Of a DNA stretch of 64,000 nucleotides, positions 35,823-47,094 are shown piece by piece. This DNA comes from Climacium dendroides (Eukaryota; Streptophyta; Bryopsida; Hypnales; Climaciaceae): the NCBI GenBank assembly GCA_950106755.1, contig OX467082.1, forward strand, positions 31,682,001 through 31,746,000. Reading direction: 5' to 3'. Position numbers and translations under genes: made by a program. Under the pieces are notes generated by a model. The model searched no databases and was not told the origin of the DNA. It was given only the letters and a program-made list of their open reading frames with translations. Each line of letters starts with the position of its first letter. Within the stretch, counting starts at the first letter, position 1.

Positions 35823-38800
35823 TATTTTTGAATAAAAAAAGGACCCCCCTCCAAATGACAAAAGCAAACATTCAATTGGAGGTTCTTTAAAAATAATAAA
35901 CAAATTTTTAAATAGTGAAAAAATACTCAATGTTTACAACTATCCCATATACCTTCGTTTCAAATTTTATATCAAGTTGACATACAACACAAAAGTTATG
36001 AGCAAAAACTACATGTCCAAAGCCAAGGGGATAATAAAAAGGACAAGCCTTTCTTTCAATTACCCACAAGAATGTCATACCTTTGAAGAAATAATTTTAT
36101 TCTTATTCTTACAAGATGTTTGTTGCAAGACATTTATTTACTTACTTTGGACAATGCTTCATTAACAATAATTAATGAATTGAAAGCAAATGAATTTTTC
36201 ATATACACAAACATACTTAATTAGGTTATTTGCCATTGCTCTATGCCAAATTGGCATATCTGAAGTGCTTGTCATATGTTACTTTTAACCTTGAAGCACT
36301 TGTCAATGTGATTCAAATATGTACAATTTCTCGTAGCCCCATCTTATTACTTGTACAAAAAAACTAACTTGAATTACACAAAAGTGAGTTCAAATTATAG
36401 AGAATTGATTTGAATAAAATTGTCGGCATCATCCATCTCTCTATGAAATTCCTTAAACCCTTCTAGCTCTCATTCTAAAAATTTGTCTCCTTTACATAGT
36501 GCCATAGTGGCTACAAATCCGGAATACTAAAATAAATTGATCTTGTCCCAAACTCAATCACTTTAAAGTAATTGAGTATGTGTAAACTCCTTATTAGGGT
36601 CAACTTAAACCTTGAAGGACATTGAGGCCCAAAACCGGTTGATGGATGACTTTCGAAATTCCTAATGGTTCACAAATCAAAGCATTTTTAACAAAGTCCC
36701 TTTGATATAAATTTAGCTCTTTCAAAAATAAAAATGTTATGTTTAACAAGTCACTAACCTCATAAGAACGCCCAAGACAATAAGTGTCTAATAGTTAACT
36801 TAGGTTTGGGTTTGGTTAGGGTGCACTAGAAGAAATCCTCGTCCCAAGTACTGTTTTAGGGGACGAGAAAGTACGTTTTTTGAGACAGAGTGTACGTCCA
36901 TTGCAATGTCACCCAAAATCCATTCCTATTGACGAGCGAAAAACATAGCAAAATTTGAAAAAACAACCCATGCATTGTAGATGTTTGTTTCAAAACATAC
37001 CTTCTGGAGGCTTCTATGAAGCGCCATGTGGATGCCATTTGGCATCCACATTAGTAGTGACTCGGTGGGCCATGCCACGTCAAACTTTTTTCTGCCCGAA
37101 CTCAAACTTCAGTTTTCGTGAGGTGGCAGCTGAGTTGTCATGTCGACTTAGCATAGTTTTTTTGTCAGTTGGCACTGTCGACGCCGTTCTGGTGGACAAT
37201 GCTATGGACGTCGCTACTTGTGCGCAGGTGCGTTTTAAGTGATTTTGTTGCAATTTTGGAAACAACTGAACTTCTGAATGTAACCACGGCCAATGTCTTG
37301 CGTTGAACCATACTACATATGCACGATTTTGACGACCACAAGACGGATAGTAAGTTATAGGAATTGGCATTTGTTGCATGTTTGTTGGTGCCTACAATAA
37401 CATATCTGAAGCATGCTACAGAAGTAGAAGGGCAATTGTGATGTGCAGGTCTCCGTCAGAATGAACGGAATCAATTATCCAAGACGATGGTTGATGACAG
37501 CTTGTACACAGTTGCGGACACAAATTAGTTTTGTTGAACGCCATGGAGCATTCAATCATTGTTTGCATTGGCATCATAATTGACAACGTTATGTTTAATG
37601 AAAGGAAAGAAGCGAGGGATTGGATGTCTCAGCACTTCTGCATGCACGCCGTGTGCCGTCTTAAAATCTAGGGTGAAATATGTACAACAACGAGGCTTCT
37701 GATATCAACAAAAATTGTAATCTGTTTCTATGGACGTCTCTTTCAAAGTAGAAAGTGTCGACAGAACACCATACTTACAATGGGAAAACGTTGCGCTCAT
37801 GGAACGCAACTTCTCATGCACTCTACTGTTGCATACATTATGCTTTTCATTTCAAAGGCAATTTGTATCGTGGAAGTAGTTCATCATTCCGTCACCCACT
37901 ACCTGTGAACAAATTACGAACAAACTCTAACTTCGAATCAAGTTTGTTGCGAGCGACTACTAACAACAAAAAGAACTAGAAATGGTCATTCAAATGCAAA
38001 ATGTCTATTAGAACTAGTCATGGGCAATGCCCATAGCAGTCACCATAAATTCATAAAAATTGTACAATGTTATAGAATACCCTTATTCAACCTAAGGCAC
38101 ACAAAATACCAAAGATTTCGAGAAGAGATTGCAGTTGCTGGAGATATAACTAGCTTCAGAAGGCTTTGCATTGCCAGGAAACAGGTACGCAACATCCTCT
38201 ACTTTGTCGTTGTAAATGGAGAGTCTCTTCTAGATGTAAGCATTCTCAAAGAACCTGACATCTACAGAATAGTTAATTAGTCAGCAATCAGTAAACCCAA
38301 GTGATCGACCTCCATTGCAGTGGACCGACCTTATAGATGAGTAAGGTATGTGTCATACCTTTGGAGAGCGAATAGGTTGTCCCTCAAATCACTGCAGACA
38401 GTTGGTCCATGTCAAGAAACATAAACTAAGCATATAATTGTCATCAATTAAATTTAGGAATCACTCTTGGCTTTTAAGTCTAAAACAGAAGCCTACTCAT
38501 TAACCCTGCCAACGAGGTGTGGAACTTTGCAGTTATCCAACAAAATACCAAAGATTTCTAACTTAGATGCACAAACCCACATACCTAAGCAAACTGAGAA
38601 GTCGACTATAGTGTAGGAAAAAGGCATCTGGAAAAGATGCATGGGAAGTTGAAGAAACAAACTTAATGGTTTTAGGTAAACTGATTATGGTTGTGTCCAT
38701 TAATAAAATGCTAAAAGGATCTCCATGTCTAAACACCCAAATAATTAGAGAATGAGGTATGAAAATGGCAGGGAGATAGCAATATAGCACATCACAAGTC

Positions 38801-39738
38801 TTTAAAGTTAAAACACAGAAAGAGTTGAAGAAATAAACCTTCTCTCAAAAAATCCTTTCTATGGGTAAATGTTACAATCTAGATTCTAGGGACTAAAACA
38901 ATGCCTAACAACTAATCTTGCCTTTGTACCTAATATTAGTGGATATATTGTATACAATATTAGGATTACATACAATAGGAATACACAAATTTAAAGAAAA
39001 GACTATGATATTTAAGACCATACAAAATTAAACTTTACATATATAATCAAAATATAACCCTATAAATGAACTTTATCACAAGTAATTGGCACACCAATAC
39101 ATAATGTAGAGGGCCTTTCCTTGGATTACAAGAAAGTTAATCCCGTGGCACTCCACAATGGAGGACACTTTTCACTCCTTGGCAAGCTCATTCAATAGGT
39201 TTATAATTCAATCAAAATTTATTTAACACAAACTATAACATTTATAGCAAAAACTAGGTTCAGTAGTGTTATGTGTGCAGAGACCCTAACCAAAACAGAT
39301 CTCCCTCCAACCCAAATCCCTCGCCCGTCACGATTACACAGCGCTACAACCAAACATTGCAACCAAAAGCACGAAACCTAATGCCGTAAGAGAAAATCAC
39401 ACGCTCTCCACAATCCAAACCTCCTAAGCAAAAAAAGAAACCACACCTGTCGGCCGCCAACGGATCCCTCTTTCCCTACAGCCGCAGAGGTGCAGCACAC
39501 ATGCCTTCCAATATGGCGGGTGCTAGCGGTTTTCGCCGTGCTCCGCCTGGCGGATTGGCGGAATCGGGCCCGGCGGAAATGAAACCCGCCAGCGCCAACG
39601 CCAAGCCGCCAAGGGTAATTTAGGTGGAGGGTTTGAAAAATCCCTTTCTTTGAGGTACTCATTCGTCTTTCCATATGTCTCTGTGAGTGTAATTTACCCT
39701 TGAGGCAAACAACGCCTACAAAGTTGGCCGAGGGGGAG

Positions 39739-41350
39739 TGTATGAAGCTCCTACTCTAATTTTCCTCCAAGCAATGGACTCCTAAACAATTTTTGGTAAG
39801 TTTTTCTTAAATGATATTTAGTTGGAAGGAGCAGCCCTTCTCACTCTACTTAAATGACCTTTTTAGCCACTTTCATCATATAATTGGACCATGAAGTTGG
39901 TTAGGACCATACAAGGGACAAAATTCACTTCAAATGTGCAATTTGATGCCCAAAATGGCCCAAATTGGACCCTCCTAATTAATTTCAACACATCTTTACA
40001 TGATCCAATATTTCATTTAGCATGCATTGCCCTACATTTTCCCTTCTTAATTGTTGTTCTCAATTCAAGGTTAAAGATTTTTTCTTCTTTTGTAATGCTC
40101 AAAATGGTTCTTGCATTTTAGATACTTGATCCCTCTAAACCCTAATCTTAGTCCAATTAGGGCAACACTTTTGCAATTGTCTTCACACCCCTAAATTCAA
40201 CTCCCATACACTCTTCATCATTCTCAAACATCCAATTCAAGTATCCTTCCATGCAAGTCTTTTTTCATGTTCATGTGCAATGAAAATTGCAAGTAATCAA
40301 CAACAATGGTGAAGAAATCCTATCAAAACCTCAATTCGGACTCCCTCAGTGGGGGCAGCAGACGCCCTGTTGGAAAACTGGCTGCCATTCCTTCATCGTA
40401 GCTCCAAATGGCACACAATTTGTCTCATTTGGAAGTTAACTCCACTTTGCATCATTCCCCACAATTTGAGCTCCAAATTCATCGTCGTTTTGCCGCAGTA
40501 GCCCTCCAAAGTTGCTGCTCTTGATCCACTGCGGCTGCAGACCCTCCTCCACTAAAACGGCCACCATTTCTTCAATTCTGCTCCAAATCAGGCGAACCAT
40601 ATCTTCTTGAAAAGCTGACTTCAAGGTGCTCCTTCTTTTCAATTTTCAGCCCATTTAGATTCTCCACGCTCCCACAGTGGTTCGTCAAAGTTGCTTCTCC
40701 TTATTGCAACGGCAGCAGACCTTCCTCTTAAACACCTTTTCCATCTGACCCTGAAATCTTCACTTTTCACCCATCTTTTACCTCTTGAGGTGAAAACCTA
40801 CTCGGCAAGTTGGCTATATTCTCAATCCACCTCTTGTGCTCATTGTTTTCTCCCAAAAAAAACATGCACCCTCAACACACACACAAGAGACAAGAGAGAG
40901 AGGAGAGAGAGAGGAGAGAATGAGCTCCTAACCCCTATTCGACCTTCATCCTCTCCTTCCTAACTAACCACATTCCTAACCCTTTCATTCACCCTAATTC
41001 ATATTAAAAATGCCCTTACTTTGCTGTTTTTACTCTAAATTAGTGGTTTTCTTTCAATGTAGGTGTCTAAACATTGATTTTAAGCTTACTAATTCCCTAT
41101 GAACCCATTATGTTTATGTCATTTTGAAATTTTTATCTTGTTTTTTGTTTGTTTTTAGTTCTAAGTCTTGTTTTTAGTTCATTTTTTCGTTAATTTATAA
41201 TTTGGATGTAGTTTTAGGTTTAAGTTCAACATTTATATTAAAAAACCTATTAACTAATATTACTAGTGTAATTTAGAATTTTAGCACTTTCTAATTCAAA
41301 AACTTAACCTATTGTCCATATTTTTTATATTTTCATAATGTGAACCATTT
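39739..41350 (+). mobile_element. Possible LTR-retrotransposon 3' end
   Basis: A purine tract, GAGGGGGAG, is followed directly by TG (39739), the arrangement found at the start of a Copia-type 3' long terminal repeat in plants. The following 1.6 kb has no coding frame and contains CT-rich and GA-rich tracts (40883-40920). No partner repeat or polymerase gene is in the window, and the right boundary is a guess. Confidence 0.25.
40340..40790 (+). repeat. Diverged tandem repeats of about 175 bp
   Basis: GGCAGCAGAC or GGCTGCAGAC recurs near 40354, 40530 and 40709, each time followed by a similar order of CT-rich blocks (GCCACCATTTCTTC, GCTCCAAAT) and preceded in two cases by CAAAGTTGCT. Units are well diverged. 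No coding function is evident. Confidence 0.5.
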
Positions 41351-41913
41351 CAATGGTTCACAGTCTCTCCAAGGGAAGTTGCTTTCCAACACAGGAAATG
41401 TTGTTTCTCTTGAGTGCCATTTCTTATTGAAATGATGAAATTAGGGAATCAAAAAAAGGTTTGATGTATTTTAATTGATGCTTCAAAACCATGTTTTTTA
41501 AGATGTTGTGATGGAAGTAGTAGAAAATGAATTTAATATAGTTTTAATTCATGCCTACTAAATATTACTTTGCACTGTTTGTAGTCACTACTATTATGTT
41601 GCAAGAGTTTGTTTATGGACGATATTGCTTTTGATGCAATGGCTAGAAAATGAATTACATACGAAATTGATGCATGTTGGGAAATGAATGACAAACTACT
41701 TGATTTCATGCTTGCATATGATTGTGGTTGGATATGCAATTATGTTCAATCTCCTTCTATTTAGGGTAGAAAATTAGATTTTGAAATTGCTCTAATTCAT
41801 TCTAAAAACAATTCGTTAGGATGTAAAGTGTAAATATCATAGAGTTCATATTGTCTCTAAGGTCATGGTTGAAAAGCATATTACGGTTATTTGCTCTTTG
41901 AGAGAAGGCATCT

Positions 41914-42860
41914 TAATCCCTAAATAATTTTGACTATATTTTTACAAAATACACTTGAAAATTGCCATTTTTGATACATGTACCAAATTTTAGAATTTTT
42001 TTTATACATATAACCATAGGATCTTCTAGTATGCTAGTTTGAAAAAATGTAGAATTTTTTTTTTTTTAATTTCACCTTGTAGACTGCAAGATATTGGCAT
42101 TTGAAATGACAAAAATCATTTTTGAAGCGTTGCAAGAAAATTGAGTAGCCGCACTTCACAAGGTAACATTTGTATGAAAAATAACTCAAATTGGCGGTTA
42201 TCCTTTGCATTTAGTCTTTTAAGGCAACTTAGCTACATGCTTGAAAAATTACAAACCATTTGAAACTCTACAACACAAAGAAAAAAAATAGAAAGAAATA
42301 GAAAATGATTCAAAATAAATAAATAATAAAATAAAATAAAATATAAATGGAATTAGAAAATGCCAATTCCAATGGTAAAAATGTTGTAATAAGCAATCTA
42401 AACATACTATTTACATTATTTCCAAAAACATTATATTGAATTAAACAAAGGATTTCAAAGTGTTTTAAAGAATAAGATTCTATAAGTACCAACAAACTAC
42501 TCTAAAATAAAACTCTTTATAATTGTTAAAAAAATGATTAAAAAAATGATTCAAAGCTTTCCTTTTAGATAAATATTTTTTTTTAAAATTCAAATTTTTA
42601 TCTCTTGAAAAAAAATTTATGAAGAATTTTCTTTTGCAACATAAAGTACTCGCTTAACAATGAAAAAATACATATCATACGATAACTTTTGAAGCATGTA
42701 GTCAAAAGTTATGAATATAGTTGGGCTTTAAAGGAACTCCTTAGGCACATGTTGTGTGAAACTCTTAAGGAAAAAAATAAAAGCTCCATTTATTGTGAAT
42801 TGCCCAAAATCACTATGTTGAGTATGTTCTCATGAATGCAATCTAGGCATTTAGGGATTA
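41914..42860 (-). mobile_element. AT-rich terminal-inverted-repeat element, copy 4 (inverted)
   Basis: The ends TAATCCCTAAAT (41914) and ATTTAGGGATTA (ending 42860) are exact inverted repeats. Read on the minus strand the interior follows the order of copy 1: CCATTGGAATTGGCATTTT, TGAATCATTTTCTA, CTTGTGAAGTGC, ATATCTTGCA, AGAAGATCCTATGGTTA and AAATTTGGTACATGTA. It sits just upstream of the CACTA transposase remnant and may have contributed to its decay. Confidence 0.65.
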
Positions 42861-43570
42861 CATTTATAAGAGTGAATTGCCCCAAATCACTATGTTGCCA
42901 TATAATGCAGTTTAGGCATGTGGGGGGTAAACTTTAAAGTTATAAATTATAATTCATGTTAATAAAATTATGTAATGGTGCAATTCTTTTCCATCGAAGG
43001 GTTACAAATCAAAAGGCACATACATTTGTCCATCGTATTTGGGATCAAGCTGAGGATGCTACAATGAACGATGAGGTTCTACGTTTCCGACAACCGAAGA
43101 AACGAACAATGCCCAATGATTTCCGCAACTTTGTGCACGCATTTGTTTTGGACAATGCTGCATGTTTGGAGAATTGGAGAGAGTAAGAATCTCATGAAAT
43201 TCAGTTACGTTGATGATTATGTTCATAATGTAATAGCACGTTGAAGAAACTATTAGAAGCCTTTTTGAGGATTTGGTTGGGTGAAGTCCACAATCATAAT
43301 GAAGGATGTTCAAGAGAACCATGAATAAGCAAAAGGAAACAACAAGTACATGTCAACCCTCAACTCTTAAGTAAGCGTATAAGTACATCCACGTTCAATA
43401 GGAAAAAAAATTAGGATACCATATGAAATTCTAAAAATTTCCAACAATGTTTGCATGAACAGTGACATCCGTTCTCAATGTTGGTGTGTAGGGAGTACGC
43501 GGAATTGAAAGCTCGCCGTTGAGAAGAGCGGGAAGCATTCCGTCTGCAATGTCGCAGACATCGTCCGTCA

Positions 43571-44344
43571 ATGTCAACAAATTATTCCACTGAGTTGAAG
43601 GAACTTCCATGTTTTGTAGACTGGTTACGAGTCCGAGTGAATGTTGCTCACCATGACGGAGAGGAAGTTGATCCTGACATAGAACAGTACACACAACCGC
43701 CAGAACACATCGCAAGTGCACACCGCCACATGTATGCATTTGGCATGCATTTGCGTGTTCACAGCTCAGAAATAGGACTAGTAACGCGTGACTCTTGTGT
43801 AGTTGCTTCTTTCACAAAGCAGCTCCGTTGGGGAATTCGCAATGGACGACCCATTGACAGAACTGATGATTACATTGGGTATATAGAAGAGATACTGGAG
43901 TTGGATTACCGCAATCACTGTACTACGGTTCTGGTGTGTGACTAGGTTAGATCTTCCCAAGATTCGCGGTACCCAAGTCTGCGAAGAGATAAATATGGCT
44001 TCAGTGTAGCAAACTTCAACCACATGAACGGGACGGTATACGCTGATTCATTTGCATTCCCCTTGCACTGCCAACAAGTGTTTTTTTCCGATGGTCCGAC
44101 GCAATGCGGATGGAAGGTTGTTTGTGGCACCGAAGTGTGGGGAAGACGCGGACAATTACAACTTCTTGTACCAATGCCAAATGTCTTGGACATTGGGCAC
44201 GACGCGGATTTTGATGGTTTACAACCTGAAGTGTTGCATACAGATCGAGTTAGACAACCGATTGCTCAGCATGAAAGCAACACCATGCCATTTCAAGGGG
44301 GACTTCACGAGCAAAACGAATTGGAAGATTTGTACGTCCCATAG
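43571..44344 (+). pseudogene. CACTA transposase remnant, DUF4216-type C-terminal region
   Basis: One frame runs 257 codons with a single internal TAG at 43943-43945. Before the stop it reads TRDSCVVASFTKQ and then YIGYIEEILELDYRNHCTT. After it come DKYGFSVANFNH, FPLHCQQVFFSDG and GWKVVCGTEVWGRR. This order (variable loop, IxELDY, DKYGF, QQVFF, W-V) matches the DUF4216 domain found C-terminal to TNP2-like CACTA transposases of plants. The stop falls where the family has a Trp, so TGG to TAG is likely. The tail is acidic. The catalytic domain is not seen. A frame at 42956-43186 may be another exon remnant of the same gene. Confidence 0.72.
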
Positions 44345-46183
44345 GGTTATAGAACGTGTGACTTATTGGTCATGTCAGCGTTGGTAGAGGAAGGCTAGAC
44401 AACAGAAGACGTTGTTGGTTAGTGGCACTCATGGACATTGGTTGCATGCTTCTAAATACTAGACAGAGCTGAATTAATTCTTTTTCCTAGAAAACAAAGA
44501 GGTTTCTAAACCACGTTTTGTTCAAACATGATGTGTGACACGAAGAAACACATTGAATACATGCACGTGTACTTCATGTAAAACAAAAGTAGCTTGTGAT
44601 GACAATCCAATTGATTCTGGAACTGAAGGTGGATAATAATTTCAAAAAATATGCAAATAGGTGCATGGTGAAATGCTTTTGTTGTGGAATGAAAACTTCT
44701 ATTCCGATGCCACATTGAATCAACGAATGATAGTTTCCGTGCTACATATGTACATGTTATGGGAAACAAATCATGTGGTCATGAACAATATCCAATATGA
44801 CATTCATGAATAGTTGAACTAAATGATTGTACAACAGCAAAAATGTTTTACCACTGAATTATCAGAAAAAGGCAAGAACCAATTCATGTGAAATTACAAC
44901 ATTTGTTTTTTCCTTGAACATTGATAATGAAGTGATTGAATAACAATATATTTTATTTCACTTAGAGCTTGTAGAATATAAATATGTATAAGGGAAAAGG
45001 GAAAATTACTTTTTTGAAGATATCCAAGATATCATAATAATATAGTAATCTCGACTTTGGGATTTTTCGAACAGGCCGTGCACACAAATTAGACCTTTTG
45101 GTTTTGAAGATTTTTCATAACTCTATTTTGGTCAATAGTGTATTTTAAAATAAAGAACACAATACCTTCGCATATTAAAATTATCGAGAAATTTAATTTC
45201 CAGAACAATTTCATGGGACAAAAATAACCAAAGCGTTTGATATGTATTAACAAATATCTAAGGTATTAGGGGAATAATGAAGATTCATACAAACTTTGTT
45301 TTGTTGCGTGAGCTTCCCCTTCTTTTTAATCCAATTGGACATTATTTTTTTTATAAGGTACGGATTGTCATGAATTTTATATTCCCACAAAGTGAATCTA
45401 TTTTTTGGTCTTCACAGAGGTTTCAAATGAATAGGAGGGAAAAAAAGTCCATATATATATATACGTGGTTCAGTAGTTGCCCTAAATCCCATTTGCCCCT
45501 GCGATGGACAATTGGTCCCTTAGGGGTTAAATAGGTAAAGCATTTTTTCTAATTCAATATGGAAAAAGTCTTAGAAGCTGGAAAATCTGAAAATGCATTG
45601 AAGAACATCCAAAAATGCTAGGACTGACGGCCCAAATAAATTAGACTGAACATATTAATCAATTAGAAAAACGTAGGTCTACGCCAGGTTCAAAATTTAA
45701 TTTTTTCAAATTCGGGCAGCCTTTTTTCTTTCAGCCCAGTCAGCAAATTCATGAATTCTGGTTTCAACATTTGGGAGTTTATGGTGACTGGGCTTTCAGA
45801 TGTTTTTCGAAAATGTCTGAGAAGAACGTAACAATGTTATTGTTGATGAATCATTGAACATTGATGTTGCTTACACCACCCTACTGTTGTAGCTCTTGAA
45901 TCACTATGTCACAAGTAACATCACAAGCAAAATGACTTTTCTGTAATCAAAATCTCAAAAACATCCATGCTCTTCATAACACCACCTGTTTTGTCTTAAC
46001 ATCACCACCAGCAAGGGTTTCTTATAGTGGTGTCTCCAAAATGAAGTCATAGAGGCACAGACCTTAATAGTCATATTCATTAGTTGACAATGCTAGGCAA
46101 GAATTTTTATATACCCACAATCTAGACCAAGAACAATTTTTTGGTGGGAGTTTTCCTCTGGTAATCATGATAAATTGTGCTTT

Positions 46184-47091
46184 CACTACAAGGATATCTG
46201 TGTCCTTATTGACAACAAATTAACAAAAATTTGTCAATTGCTTTGTCAGTGGAAACATCTTGATTTGGCCAATTAGTTGACAAAATTTTATCATTAGTTG
46301 TCATAAAAATTTGAGACCTTCTCAACCTGGTTTTTATTCATGATGTCAAAAAAACTAATGATTTCTAGACTCATGGCCCAAGTTTGCCACATTATTCCTA
46401 AACAACCGATTAATTAAATTTTACTATTTAAAACCATTATCTATTAAAATCAAGCTTCACATTCAAAAACATGCCTCCAAGTGCCTCTTATTGCAAGTGA
46501 GGTGAGTGTAGAAGACAATTCCTTTATACATAAAGGGTGGTGGTAGGCAAGGCAACTCATATGGGATATATCAATTGCAAAAATTGTGTTCAAAGTGAAA
46601 TTTCAGACCTCACTTAGGCATAGTAGCATATATTTTTTCAGAAAATTTTGAACTAAGATAAGTTGGGAAATCAATTTAAGTTTTACCTCCAAAAATCCGT
46701 TTCAGATTTAGATTTTCCAATCAAAAGTTATGAACAAAATTTAAAGACAATATAAACTTTGAATACAATTTATGCAATTTTTAACAATGAGCAGTCAAAC
46801 TCTCATTGTTAAATTATCCCATAGTTTTTGAGGATTCTTGATGGACAATACATTTCACTATAAAAACAGCCTCCCTACCCTCCGATCTTACAAAATTTAA
46901 TTCATAGAATTCTCATCATTTGATAGCAACATATTGTCAATACATGCTTGTTGTCAATTTGGATAGTTTTGTGTCAAAGTGTTGACAGAAACAAAGAATT
47001 GATAGGAATAGGTTTGCAATTGATAGCTACTATTATTTCCGATAATTTTGTGTTAAATCCTTGTCATTTTGGACCCCTTTCCCTTGTAGTG
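46184..47091. mobile_element. Non-autonomous CACTA element, 908 bp
   Basis: It starts CACTACAAGGATATCTG and ends CCCCTTTCCCTTGTAGTG, so the terminal 10 bp (CACTACAAGG) are inverted repeats. TTT flanks both ends (46181-46183 and 47092-47094), consistent with the 3-bp target duplication of CACTA elements. The interior is AT-rich with TTGTCAATT/TTGACAA motifs near the ends and no coding frame. Confidence 0.78.
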
Positions 47092-47094
47092 TTT

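Larger units (their letters stand above)
36824..46029 (+). mobile_element. Probable CACTA (En/Spm-type) transposon, about 9.2 kb
   Basis: The left end CACTAGAAGAAATCC and the reverse complement of the right end CACTATAAGAAACCC match at 13 of 15 positions. Both are flanked by GTG (36821-36823 and 46030-46032), the 3-bp duplication expected for CACTA elements. A plus-strand transposase remnant (43571-44344) supports the class. Against this, the repeats just inside the two ends differ: a GGGACGAG hairpin on the left and repeated CACCACC on the right. Other elements are nested inside (41.9-42.9 kb). Two separate truncated elements remain possible. Confidence 0.5.

Noticed and set aside
39378..39674. 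98-residue Arg-rich frame on the minus strand
   Set aside because: It depends on a short GC-rich patch with repeated GGCGG; no motif and no plausible start context.
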